This document shows, in pieces, positions 58,400-64,000 of a stretch of DNA of 64,000 nt. The position numbers and the translations under genes are program-made. The stretch covers positions 248,001 to 312,000 of the forward strand of contig NZ_AUMS01000001.1 of NCBI RefSeq assembly GCF_000430805.1, read 5' to 3'. The stretch is from Chitinilyticum aquatile DSM 21506 (GTDB lineage Bacteria > Pseudomonadota > Gammaproteobacteria > Burkholderiales > Chitinibacteraceae). How positions within the stretch are numbered: the first letter of the stretch is position 1; each line of letters opens with the position of its first letter. The notes under the pieces are model-generated. The model ran no database searches, was not told the origin of the DNA, and saw only the letters and a program-made list of their open reading frames with translations.

Positions 58400-58698
58400 A
58401 GCCGCGCCGAAAGATTGGCGAACTCGCCTGCCCATGTTGCGGAAGGGTGCAACCGCTGACCGAACAGGCAAACGGGTTCGCCATGCTGGTGTGTAGCTGG
58501 TGCAGCGTGAAGTTGCAAGCCTACGGGCAGGAATCGGATGCGCTGTTGCGCAAGAAGGCTGGCATCAGCACAGAACAGGAAAAATCCGCAGAACCGGCAC
58601 CGGCAGGGACGCCGGCACCGATCAGGAAGCCGAATCCGGCCAATCCGCCAGCGGGTAGCGGGTTTCTGGCAGAGCTGGCAAAGGCACTGGCTGAATAA
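58396..58698 (+). CDS. Phage zinc-ribbon protein
   Basis: 100 residues from ATG 58396. Two CxxC knuckles, CPCC in GELACPCCGRVQPL and CSWC in MLVCSWCSVKLQ, spaced as a zinc ribbon. Followed by a disordered proline/alanine-rich linker (PAPAGTPAPIRKPNPANPPA) and a short C-terminal helix FLAELAKALAE. Possibly a nucleic-acid-binding or regulatory protein; the call rests on the cysteines only. Confidence 0.65.
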   Translation: MKPRRKIGELACPCCGRVQPLTEQANGFAMLVCSWCSVKLQAYGQESDALLRKKAGISTEQEKSAEPAPAGTPAPIRKPNPANPPAGSGFLAELAKALAE

Positions 58699-58722
58699 TC
58701 AACAAGGCTCAGGGAGAGCAAC

Positions 58723-59235
58723 ATGGAAAAAAACATTGGCGAAAACTACGGCGGCAATCAACTGCTGGCACTGGAACACCTCGCGGCAGGCCATGACGCG
58801 GAAGTGCAGCAGAGCTACGCCATACCCGACGACAGCAACCCGGCTGGGGAGGGGGTAGAACAACCCATCTACAACCCGTCGATTGAGGCCGAATGCCTGC
58901 TGAAAACAGCACGCGAACTGCTCGGGCCGGTATACCCCTGCCTGCGCCGGGTCTACACCGATGAAACCATTGCCCGCATTGCCGATGCTGCAGGCCCGGT
59001 CATGACGAAGTACGGCTGGACGGCGGGCGGCTTTTTCGAGCAGTGGGGGCCGGAAATTCAGCTTGCCGGCGTGCTGCTGCCGGTAGGCATTGCGACGGTA
59101 TCGGCCATCAAGCAGGAAAACGCCATGATTGCCGCCATGCGCGAAGCGCAGGGCAATCAGCCAGGACAACACAGCAGCAAGGGGGCAGTAGCACATGGCG
59201 AGCCGCAAGGTGAAGCAGCAGCCGCCGCCGAATAA
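58723..59235 (+). CDS. Phage protein with one hydrophobic helix
   Basis: 170 residues; the ribosome site GGGAGAG lies nine bases before the ATG. An acidic soluble N-terminal domain (to about 105) is followed by IQLAGVLLPVGIATVSAI as a probable membrane helix and a polar, alanine-rich tail. It precedes and overlaps the ATPase gene by 41 bases in another frame. It may tether the packaging apparatus to the internal membrane; this is inference from position. Confidence 0.6.
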   Translation: MEKNIGENYGGNQLLALEHLAAGHDAEVQQSYAIPDDSNPAGEGVEQPIYNPSIEAECLLKTARELLGPVYPCLRRVYTDETIARIADAAGPVMTKYGWTAGGFFEQWGPEIQLAGVLLPVGIATVSAIKQENAMIAAMREAQGNQPGQHSSKGAVAHGEPQGEAAAAAE

Positions 59236-59854
59236 GCGTGCGCGGCAGGCCGATATAAACGCCATTCTCGGCGCGTCCGGGTCTGGCAAAACCACCTACG
59301 TCATGCGCGAACTTGACCGGCTCAAGCCGTCGCGCCTGATTATTTGGGATTCCAAGGGGGAATTCAGTGCAGAAAACTACGCAAAAACTGTCCCGACTCT
59401 GGCTGATCTTGTTCGGGCCGTCCGGGGCGCTGGCCCGTCCGGCTCGTTTCGCCTTGCCATCCGGCCCGAAGGAAATCCCGCGCAAGTAAGGCGGGCATTC
59501 GATCTGGTCGCAATGCTGGCGTTTGAAGCCAAAAACCTGACCTTTGTCGCTGAAGAACTCTCGGACGTGTGCATCGGCGGGCAATCCGATTCGGCAGGCT
59601 GGCGCAAGTGCATCACGCAAGGCCGCACAGAGGGACTGACCATCTACGCCCTGTCGCAACGCCCGGCGCTGATGGACAAGAACACGCTCGGCAATGCCTC
59701 GCTGGTGCGCTGCGGCAAGCTGGTCTGGATGCCGGACGCCAAAATCATGGCGCAACGCTTCCAGTGCAAGCCGGAAGAGCTGCTGAACATGCCGGATTTG
59801 GCATATTTGCAACACTCGCGGGAGGGAATTTCACGCGGAAAGCTGACTTTTTGA
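59195..59854 (+). CDS. Phage DNA-packaging ATPase, A32/FtsK-HerA-like (P9-like)
   Basis: 219 residues without membrane helix. Walker A at residues 26-33 (GASGSGKT), Walker B-like LTFVAEEL at about 115-122 with the catalytic acidic pair, and a sensor segment TIYALSQRPALMD where the polar residue after strand 4 is S-Q, as in the HerA/FtsK clade. SRLIIWDSKGEF after strand 2 is typical. Small size, this clade and the place just before the capsid gene fit the genome-packaging ATPase of membrane-containing phages. Automated annotation may call it Zot-like, but inoviral Zot has a membrane helix. Confidence 0.8.
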   Translation: MASRKVKQQPPPNKRARQADINAILGASGSGKTTYVMRELDRLKPSRLIIWDSKGEFSAENYAKTVPTLADLVRAVRGAGPSGSFRLAIRPEGNPAQVRRAFDLVAMLAFEAKNLTFVAEELSDVCIGGQSDSAGWRKCITQGRTEGLTIYALSQRPALMDKNTLGNASLVRCGKLVWMPDAKIMAQRFQCKPEELLNMPDLAYLQHSREGISRGKLTF

Positions 59855-59889
59855 AGGATTTTTGCACCTCGCACCGGGGGTAGTTCTAC

Positions 59890-59902
59890 GGGTCTTAGAC
59901 CC
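59890..59902. repeat. Short palindrome in the phage intergenic region
   Basis: GGGTCT-T-AGACCC, perfect symmetry, with the string CTTAGACCCC repeated 23 bases later inside the terminator stem. It lies in the 158-base gap between ATPase and capsid genes. Possible regulatory or replication site. Confidence 0.5.
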
Positions 59903-59919
59903 CTATTTCTACCCCTCTT

Positions 59920-59948
59920 AGACCCCCCTTTGCGGGGGTCTTTTTTTT
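59920..59948 (+). terminator. Terminator between early and structural phage genes
   Basis: AGACCCCC / GGGGGTCT stem followed by a run of T, 66 bases after the ATPase. It probably separates replication/packaging from capsid transcription, which would need its own promoter downstream; I see no convincing one. Confidence 0.88.
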
Positions 59949-60012
59949 GGCGCGAAATGGGAAGTGCAACAAGGGCCGGGGGCGGCCATCCATTCACTAG
60001 GGGAAATTTTCC

Positions 60013-60108
60013 ATGAAAGCACATCTGATTTTCGCGGCCAAAGTGGCCGTTATTCTGGCCGTGATTTACCGCGTGCCGAAGATTCGCACCGTCGTTACCG
60101 GCGCGTAA
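60013..60108 (+). CDS. 31-residue phage membrane peptide
   Basis: MKAHLIFAAKVAVILAVIYR followed by VPKIRTVVTGA: one helix and a basic tail. GGGGAAA lies eight bases before the ATG, and the stop is 11 bases before the capsid start, so the gap is filled exactly. Small one-helix proteins are normal components of the internal membrane of PM2- and PRD1-type virions. Confidence 0.65.
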   Translation: MKAHLIFAAKVAVILAVIYRVPKIRTVVTGA

Positions 60109-60119
60109 GGGGGTCGGCA

Positions 60120-60908
60120 ATGAGTCGCACCGCAAAACTGCTGCCGTTCACCAACGTCGCGCCGAACTCGGTAGCTACGCTGTCCCTGCCGCCGGGTGAT
60201 ACCTATGAGCGTATTACCCTGAAGCTCGGCGGCACCACGTTCACCAAGGCCCACATCACCGGCATTCGTGTTCGCATGAACCAGAAGGTAATCAGCGAAT
60301 GTACCGGCCCTGATCTTGACGCCATGAACAGCTATACCAGTCTGGCCTCTGACCCGACCATGCTCACAATCGACTTTTCCGAACTGTTCGCCCGCGACCA
60401 GCTCGGCCAGTCGGTAGGTGCAATCGGCACTCTGTCTGGTGTGGCCTCGCTCATGCTGGAAGTCGATATTGGCCCGGCTACCGCTCCGACGCTGCAAGCC
60501 TACGCCCAGGTATCCGGCCCGAAGCCGCTGGCCGTGCTGAACAAGCTGCTGCGGTACCCGGTCAACATCGGCGGCGCGGGCAAGTGGCCCGTAGCACTGC
60601 CCTACGGCCAGAACGGTTCCATCATCAAGCGCGTGTACATCAAGTCCAACAACATGACAGCGCTCGAAATCAAAAAGAACGGCATCACGTACCACGATTC
60701 CGACAAGGCTATCAACGAATTCTGGCAGAAAGAAAACAAGTGCGTTCCTCAACCGGGCTGGTACGTTTTCGACCCGATTGCCGACAAGAACTTGGGCGAC
60801 ATGCTGTCCACGGCTGACGCGCAGACCTTTGAATTCAACGTGACCATGAGCGCTGCCGAAGCAATCACCGTCTACGTCGAGTACATCGACCTGTTCGAAA
60901 ACCTGTAA
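60120..60908 (+). CDS. Putative major capsid protein, PM2 P2-like double jelly roll
   Basis: 262 residues from ATG 60120, set by AGGGGG at 60107-60112; the in-frame start at 59964 would overrun the terminator region. No membrane helix, beta-rich throughout. The N-terminal part (NSVATLSLPPGDTYERITLK, FTKAHITGIRVRMNQKVISE, TGPDLDAMNSYTS, TLSGVASLMLEVDIG) follows the pattern of the P2 N-terminal viral coat domain. PM2 P2 is 269 residues. A second similar half (PVALPYGQNGSIIKRVYIKS, LEIKKNGITYHDS, AITVYVEYIDLFENL) gives the expected two jelly rolls. Hexameric lattice protein by analogy. Confidence 0.78.
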   Translation: MSRTAKLLPFTNVAPNSVATLSLPPGDTYERITLKLGGTTFTKAHITGIRVRMNQKVISECTGPDLDAMNSYTSLASDPTMLTIDFSELFARDQLGQSVGAIGTLSGVASLMLEVDIGPATAPTLQAYAQVSGPKPLAVLNKLLRYPVNIGGAGKWPVALPYGQNGSIIKRVYIKSNNMTALEIKKNGITYHDSDKAINEFWQKENKCVPQPGWYVFDPIADKNLGDMLSTADAQTFEFNVTMSAAEAITVYVEYIDLFENL

Positions 60909-60917
60909 GGGGGCGCT

Positions 60918-61238
60918 ATGAACGGCGTCATCGTACCTTCAACCGCGCTCGGCCCTTGGGAGGGGCTGGGCGACGGCGCACCGGTCAGCTACAGCAGCGA
61001 CAACGCCAGCATTTTTGCCGGCATCAAAGACCTGCTGAATACCGGGATGCAGTCCTATTCGATGTGGCAGCAATACCGGCAGGGCCGCATTGCCGTTGAC
61101 CCGAATACGGGTCGCGTCTACGAACCCGGCAAGGAAACCGTCAACGGCAACCCGATCACCACCACCGGGGCCAGCATCGCGCCTTATCTCCTGCTGGCCG
61201 GCGTCGGGGTTGTGCTGCTGCTAATTCTCAAGGACTGA
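60918..61238 (+). CDS. Phage virion membrane protein, C-terminal anchor
   Basis: 106 residues. Soluble N-terminal 85 residues (ASIFAGIKDLLNTGMQSYSM; DPNTGRVYEPGKETVNG) and a C-terminal helix APYLLLAGVGVVLLLILKD. AAGGGGG precedes the ATG. The same architecture recurs in two of the next genes, which suggests internal-membrane proteins of the virion. Confidence 0.7.
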   Translation: MNGVIVPSTALGPWEGLGDGAPVSYSSDNASIFAGIKDLLNTGMQSYSMWQQYRQGRIAVDPNTGRVYEPGKETVNGNPITTTGASIAPYLLLAGVGVVLLLILKD

Positions 61239-61240
61239 GC

Positions 61241-61588
61241 ATGGAAATCAAACCGCTGGATTTGACTGGCGTTTTTGGCTCCCTGCTCGGCGGCCTCGGC
61301 CAAGCGGCGGGCGGTGGCCCGTCCTCGGCATTTCAGGACGTGCAGCAAAATCCGTGGGTCGGTGGCGATTTTCTGACGAATTTCGGCAGCGGCACACTGA
61401 ACGGCGGCAACCGGGACAACGGCGGCAAGGGGGGCGCAGTGTTTCCGGGCGGGCAGGGCGGTGGCGGCGGCAGTAGCGGCACTGGCGGCGGCGGCGGTTT
61501 CACCGCGCCGGGCATCAGTCAGCAAACGGTATTGATTGCCGCTGCAGCGCTGATTCTGGTCGTGGTCATCAAGAAATGGAAACGGTAA
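61241..61588 (+). CDS. Glycine-rich phage membrane protein
   Basis: 115 residues. The N-terminal amphipathic part (LTGVFGSLLGGLGQAAGGGP) is followed by a long glycine/asparagine-rich linker (about 50-88) and a C-terminal helix QTVLIAAAALILVVVIKKWKR with a basic stop. It starts two bases after the previous stop. Likely a virion membrane protein that links capsid and membrane; no family recognised. Confidence 0.7.
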   Translation: MEIKPLDLTGVFGSLLGGLGQAAGGGPSSAFQDVQQNPWVGGDFLTNFGSGTLNGGNRDNGGKGGAVFPGGQGGGGGSSGTGGGGGFTAPGISQQTVLIAAAALILVVVIKKWKR

Positions 61589-61986
61589 CGCTACGGCGGG
61601 CGGGCTGGTCAGATCAGGCAGCGGCAGAGACCGAAAGTGCCCTGAATGGCGACCCGCTCGCCAGCGTTGCCGAATTCCGCGAATGGGTAGAAGCCGGCGC
61701 GGCAGTGTTGTTCGAGTTCCACGCCGGCCCGGTCCGCATCGGATCCGCGATGGTCACCGCCAGCCGGGTCAACGGCCACAATCAGGCCGTCATCGTCACC
61801 GGTGCGAGCCGGGCGACACCAGAACAGTTCCGGCAGGCAATGCGCCTGTTGGTCGAACACCTGAACGGGTTTGATTCCATCAGAACCCACATTCAAAGGC
61901 CCGGCCTGAAGCGACTTTATGAGGCGCTGGGTTTCGAGCAGACAGAAATAGTCATGAGGCGAAGCAATGGGAAGCCGCAGCAGTAA
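61576..61986 (+). CDS. GNAT-like acetyltransferase-fold protein in the structural operon
   Basis: 136 residues overlapping its neighbours by 13 and 20 bases. Order of elements fits a small GNAT fold: strand/helix VTLRRAGWSDQAAAETESAL, strands around AVLFEFHAGPVRIGSAMVTA and NQAVIVTGASRA, helix FRQAMRLLVEHLNGFDSI, and the C-terminal RTHIQRPGLKRLYEALGFEQ with GLxRLYExLGFxxxE, a common GNAT ending. The acetyl-CoA loop (R/QxxGxG/A) is not clear, so activity is doubtful. Confidence 0.62.
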   Translation: METVTLRRAGWSDQAAAETESALNGDPLASVAEFREWVEAGAAVLFEFHAGPVRIGSAMVTASRVNGHNQAVIVTGASRATPEQFRQAMRLLVEHLNGFDSIRTHIQRPGLKRLYEALGFEQTEIVMRRSNGKPQQ

Positions 61987-62509
61987 CAGCACCGATCAAA
62001 CGGTAAACAACTATGACCGGCGCGTGGCCGTGCAGGACGGGCTCGGCATTTCGGGCGACGGCAACAGCGTCGATATGTCGAACAACAGCACCAACACACT
62101 GACGCAGACAACGACCGATCATGGCGCAATCGCGGGCGCAATCGACATTACCAAGGAAGCGCTGCAGTCGAATAGCGCATCACTGCAGGCCGCACTGGAT
62201 GCCGCTGCCAAGTCGCAGCAGTCCAGCTACCAGTTTTCAACCAAGATCGCGGATAACGCCTTTTCCGCCATCGGTGATGCACAGCACATCACCGCCACGA
62301 TGGGCAAGAACGTGATTGACGCGGTAATGGCCGCGAATAACAAGGTCACATCGGCCACACAGGAAGTAAACCGCCTCGCCGTCAGCGAAGTGGCAAACGC
62401 TTGGAACAACGCAAAAGCCGCAGCGGATGGTAAATCGCTGGGCGACTTCAAATATCTGATTTGGGCCGGGGCCGCACTGGTGCTGCTGATGGTCTGGAAA
62501 AAGGGCTGA
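61967..62509 (+). CDS. Phage virion membrane protein with helical body, C-terminal anchor
   Basis: 180 residues. Ser/Asn/Thr-rich N-terminus (MGSRSSNSTDQTVNNYDRRV; SVDMSNNSTNTLTQTTTDHG), long helices (about 60-150), and a C-terminal helix YLIWAGAALVLLMVWKKG. Third protein of this plan within 1.6 kb. The asparagine/threonine-rich head could point outwards and the helical part span the capsid-membrane gap; this is inference. Confidence 0.7.
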   Translation: MGSRSSNSTDQTVNNYDRRVAVQDGLGISGDGNSVDMSNNSTNTLTQTTTDHGAIAGAIDITKEALQSNSASLQAALDAAAKSQQSSYQFSTKIADNAFSAIGDAQHITATMGKNVIDAVMAANNKVTSATQEVNRLAVSEVANAWNNAKAAADGKSLGDFKYLIWAGAALVLLMVWKKG

Positions 62510-62510
62510 T

Positions 62511-63086
62511 ATGCGCACAATCAAGGCAAGCATTCTGGCCGGCGAATCGGTCAACTACCACATTGCCGGCAAATACTTCCGCATTCTCGAGCTCGCCTAC
62601 CCGGTAGACGTGAAAATCTACCAACTTGGCCGCGTCGTAGAAGAGGCGCAGGGCATTGAATCCGGGTTTTATACCCTGCCGGAAGGCGGATTCGACCGGG
62701 TTGAAATCGTCAGCGCCAGTACGCAAAACGTCAAGATCGCCATCACATCAGGCGGAGGCGGCTATGACCGCGCCGTGGGCAGCATCAGCGTCACGGGCGG
62801 CATCCAGATCGCGCTCGACCAGAGTATCGGCCACTTCCCGGAAGCGACCATCAACACCGGGGCCGCCCAGCAGATCGCCGCGGGCGACGCAGGCCGGCGC
62901 GGGCTGCGCATCTACAACGCGGGCGGCACCACACTCTACATCGGCGGTGCCGGCGTCACGGCGGCCAACGCGGTAATGCAAATTGGGCCGGGTGGCTACA
63001 TTGACGAAACGCAGGTGCCAACGTGCGCGTGGTACGCGACAAGCGACGTGGCAGGCGGCAAATGCCGCGTCATGGAGGTGCGCTGA
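62511..63086 (+). CDS. Phage beta-sandwich structural protein (spike or penton candidate)
   Basis: 191 residues, no membrane helix. Two related beta domains: 1 to about 85 (KYFRILELAYPVDVKIYQLG; GFDRVEIVSASTQNVKIAIT) and about 105-191 (TGAAQQIAAGDAGRRGLRIY; NAGGTTLYIGGAGVTAANAV; CAWYATSDVAGGKCRVMEVR). The second unit is a type common in phage decoration and tail proteins. It starts one base after the previous stop and overlaps the next start by one. A role at the vertices is inferred. Confidence 0.62.
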   Translation: MRTIKASILAGESVNYHIAGKYFRILELAYPVDVKIYQLGRVVEEAQGIESGFYTLPEGGFDRVEIVSASTQNVKIAITSGGGGYDRAVGSISVTGGIQIALDQSIGHFPEATINTGAAQQIAAGDAGRRGLRIYNAGGTTLYIGGAGVTAANAVMQIGPGGYIDETQVPTCAWYATSDVAGGKCRVMEVR

Positions 63087-63430
63087 TGGGATACCTCAGT
63101 CAGGGCCGGCTGCAGAGCCGCAAGGCCATGAGCCAGCTCATTACCGCATCGGGCGTCTGGAATGCACCCGCTACCCTGATTCGCGGCAGTGCCGTGGTCA
63201 CGCTCTGCGGTGGCGGCACAGCCTATTCGCCGCTTGGCGTGCGCATCAAGCGCCGCATGGATTTACTGCCGGGGCAGGCCTATCCGGCTGCAATCGGCGC
63301 AGTAAACGGTAATACCGTTTTCAACGGCATCAGTGCCGGCAGTGACACCGTAGGCGATTTGACGTTTGAAGGCTATGGCAAGCAAAACGTCGGCGGTGCC
63401 TTACTTATCGAATGGGACGAATTTCTATGA
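63086..63430 (+). CDS. Phage spike or receptor-binding-like protein
   Basis: 114 residues from ATG 63086. Central domain with LITASGVWNAPATLIRGSAV, VTLCGGGTAYSPLGV, and DLLPGQAYPAAIGAVNGN; this matches the glycine-rich F-T-x-S-G-x-W-x-A-P domain often seen at the tips of phage fibres and spikes. Ends GGALLIEWDEFL. In a tailless phage it would be a vertex spike component. Overlaps both neighbours. Confidence 0.6.
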   Translation: MGYLSQGRLQSRKAMSQLITASGVWNAPATLIRGSAVVTLCGGGTAYSPLGVRIKRRMDLLPGQAYPAAIGAVNGNTVFNGISAGSDTVGDLTFEGYGKQNVGGALLIEWDEFL

Positions 63431-63612
63431 TCTACGCAATGCTGAAGGGCAACAAAGTTGACAACCTGATCGTAGCCGACGCGGCCACGGCATCGCTGTT
63501 TGTTGACGTCTACAAAATGTGGGACGGCGCAGTGCTGGCAGACGGCAAAGCCAATGCCGTCATTGGTGCCACGTACAACAACGTCACAAAAGCATTCACG
63601 GCGCCGCAGTAA
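63427..63612 (+). CDS. Small phage protein with tail-fibre-associated N-terminal pattern
   Basis: 61 residues, MIYAMLKGNKVDNLIVADAA, then GATYNNVTKAFTAPQ at the end. Short proteins of the type MIYAxxxxGxVxNxIVAD...GxxYxxxxxxFTxP accompany fibre genes in many phages. It overlaps the previous stop by four bases and the next start by one. Likely works with the spike proteins; function not known. Confidence 0.6.
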   Translation: MIYAMLKGNKVDNLIVADAATASLFVDVYKMWDGAVLADGKANAVIGATYNNVTKAFTAPQ

Positions 63613-64000
63613 TGACCAGCGCTGCTGACCCGTTCGGGCTGTATGACTGGTTCAAGCCAGACGAAAAAAGCCCGTCCAGTTATGACGCCGGCAGCGGTAC
63701 CAAGGTAGCGCCGACTGGCATTTATGAATGGTTCACCGAAGCAATGAACAAATCCATTGTCGCGCCGGACGGCCTCTATCCGTGGCTGGATGAACGCACG
63801 CAACAGGTCAAGCAGGACTGGTCGAACTGGTCGACCGTCGTGGCTATGCCGACGGAAATCCTGCAGAAGTTCTACGAATGGTTCAAGGGCATCGCGCAAA
63901 CCGTGTGGGCCGAAGTGCAGCGCATCGCGGCGATGTTCGCAACAGCAGCCGGGGGGCTGGTTGGGGGTGGGGTAAATATGAGATCAACAAAATCATTAGC
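63612..64000 (+). CDS. Phage protein with four aromatic repeats (partial, runs off right edge)
   Basis: The ATG shares its first base with the previous stop, and 129 codons are open to the window end. Four short repeats of the form [GK]-[LIF]-Y-x-W-[FL] stand out: FGLYDWFK, TGIYEWFT, DGLYPWLD and KFYEWFK, at about residues 9, 37, 54 and 88. Then comes an amphipathic helix and a small hydrophobic glycine-rich stretch (FATAAGGLVGGG). I recognise no family. Amphipathic aromatic repeats suggest membrane-surface or protein-protein contact. Confidence 0.62.
   Translation, partial: MTSAADPFGLYDWFKPDEKSPSSYDAGSGTKVAPTGIYEWFTEAMNKSIVAPDGLYPWLDERTQQVKQDWSNWSTVVAMPTEILQKFYEWFKGIAQTVWAEVQRIAAMFATAAGGLVGGGVNMRSTKSL

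Larger units (their letters stand above)
54595..64000. mobile_element. Prophage of a PM2-like tailless, membrane-containing phage (right end outside window)
   Basis: An element of at least 9.4 kb. Order: dif-like site, repressor on minus, divergent control region, then about 19 tightly packed plus-strand genes, mostly overlapping by one to four bases or abutting. Contents: HUH rolling-circle Rep, small Zn-ribbon and membrane proteins, P-loop packaging ATPase, a terminator, a small helix protein, a P2-like capsid protein, a run of C-terminally anchored membrane proteins, and spike-like beta proteins. No integrase, portal, terminase, tail or lysis gene is visible. Rep + A32-like ATPase + double-jelly-roll capsid is the corticovirus core set. 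Family-level placement is inference. Confidence 0.75.

Noticed and set aside
59964-60119. N-terminal extension of the capsid protein from an upstream start
   Set aside because: The extension would overlap the 31-residue membrane peptide and start next to the terminator; AGGGGG points to the ATG at 60120.
54595-64000. Filamentous phage (inovirus) interpretation
   Set aside because: A dif-like site, DUF3693-like regulator and P-loop ATPase also occur in inoviruses, but there is no pIII or pVIII-like set, the ATPase has no membrane helix, and the 262-residue beta-rich protein fits a P2-like capsid. Kept as the main alternative.

Overview
The window reads as chromosome of a Gram-negative betaproteobacterium, most likely of the order Neisseriales (Chromobacteriaceae-like). 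The evidence is the gene order rpsB-tsf-pyrH-frr-uppS-cdsA-dxr-rseP-bamA-skp-lpxD-fabZ-lpxA-lpxB-rnhB, the lipid A, BAM and TAM genes of an outer membrane, a ratA-rnfH pair, motAB (a motile cell), and moderately high GC. I cannot name a genus. A lysogenic element begins at about 54.6 kb and runs off the right edge.

Layout. 0-7.6 kb: 5' part of dnaX (minus strand), a small cysteine protein, dacB, guaA, an AbgT-type transporter, trxB, then crcB with a DUF190 gene. 7.6-10.7 kb: a four-gene MCE/Mla-type lipid transport operon whose ATPase subunit has lost its P-loop. 10.7-25.1 kb: the translation, isoprenoid and envelope cluster from rpsB to rnhB, all on the plus strand and mostly tightly coupled. 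25.2-29.9 kb: motAB, a membrane-anchored methyltransferase, an HDOD protein and a SpoU-type RNA methyltransferase. 29.9-33.8 kb (minus): a transglutaminase, DUF58 and MoxR-ATPase operon. 33.9-41.4 kb: a histone-deacetylase-family hydrolase, tamA-tamB and an MgtC-family protein. 41.4-54.5 kb: mainly minus-strand accessory and housekeeping genes (secreted repeat protein, SDR, rnfH, ratA, Cof-type phosphatase, TPR-GAF histidine kinase, HPt/HD-GYP protein, queF, NSS transporter), with dnaB, a cupin and a hypothetical gene on plus.

54.6-64 kb is the most interesting region. It holds a DUF3693-like repressor on minus, a divergent control region, and a long compact plus-strand operon. That operon encodes a two-tyrosine HUH rolling-circle Rep, small Zn-ribbon and membrane proteins, a small A32/FtsK-like packaging ATPase, a 262-residue protein that looks like a PM2 P2-type double-jelly-roll major capsid protein, a run of proteins with one C-terminal membrane helix, and beta-rich spike-like proteins. 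I read it as a prophage of a tailless, membrane-containing icosahedral phage related to corticovirus PM2. No integrase gene is visible. The left boundary coincides with a dif-like sequence (54595-54622), which suggests XerCD-mediated integration.

Five copies of a 47-48 bp palindrome with GGTATATG/CATATACC-type ends are scattered between chromosomal genes. They look like a genome-specific REP-type repeat family. All functional assignments rest on motifs read by eye; no database search was run.
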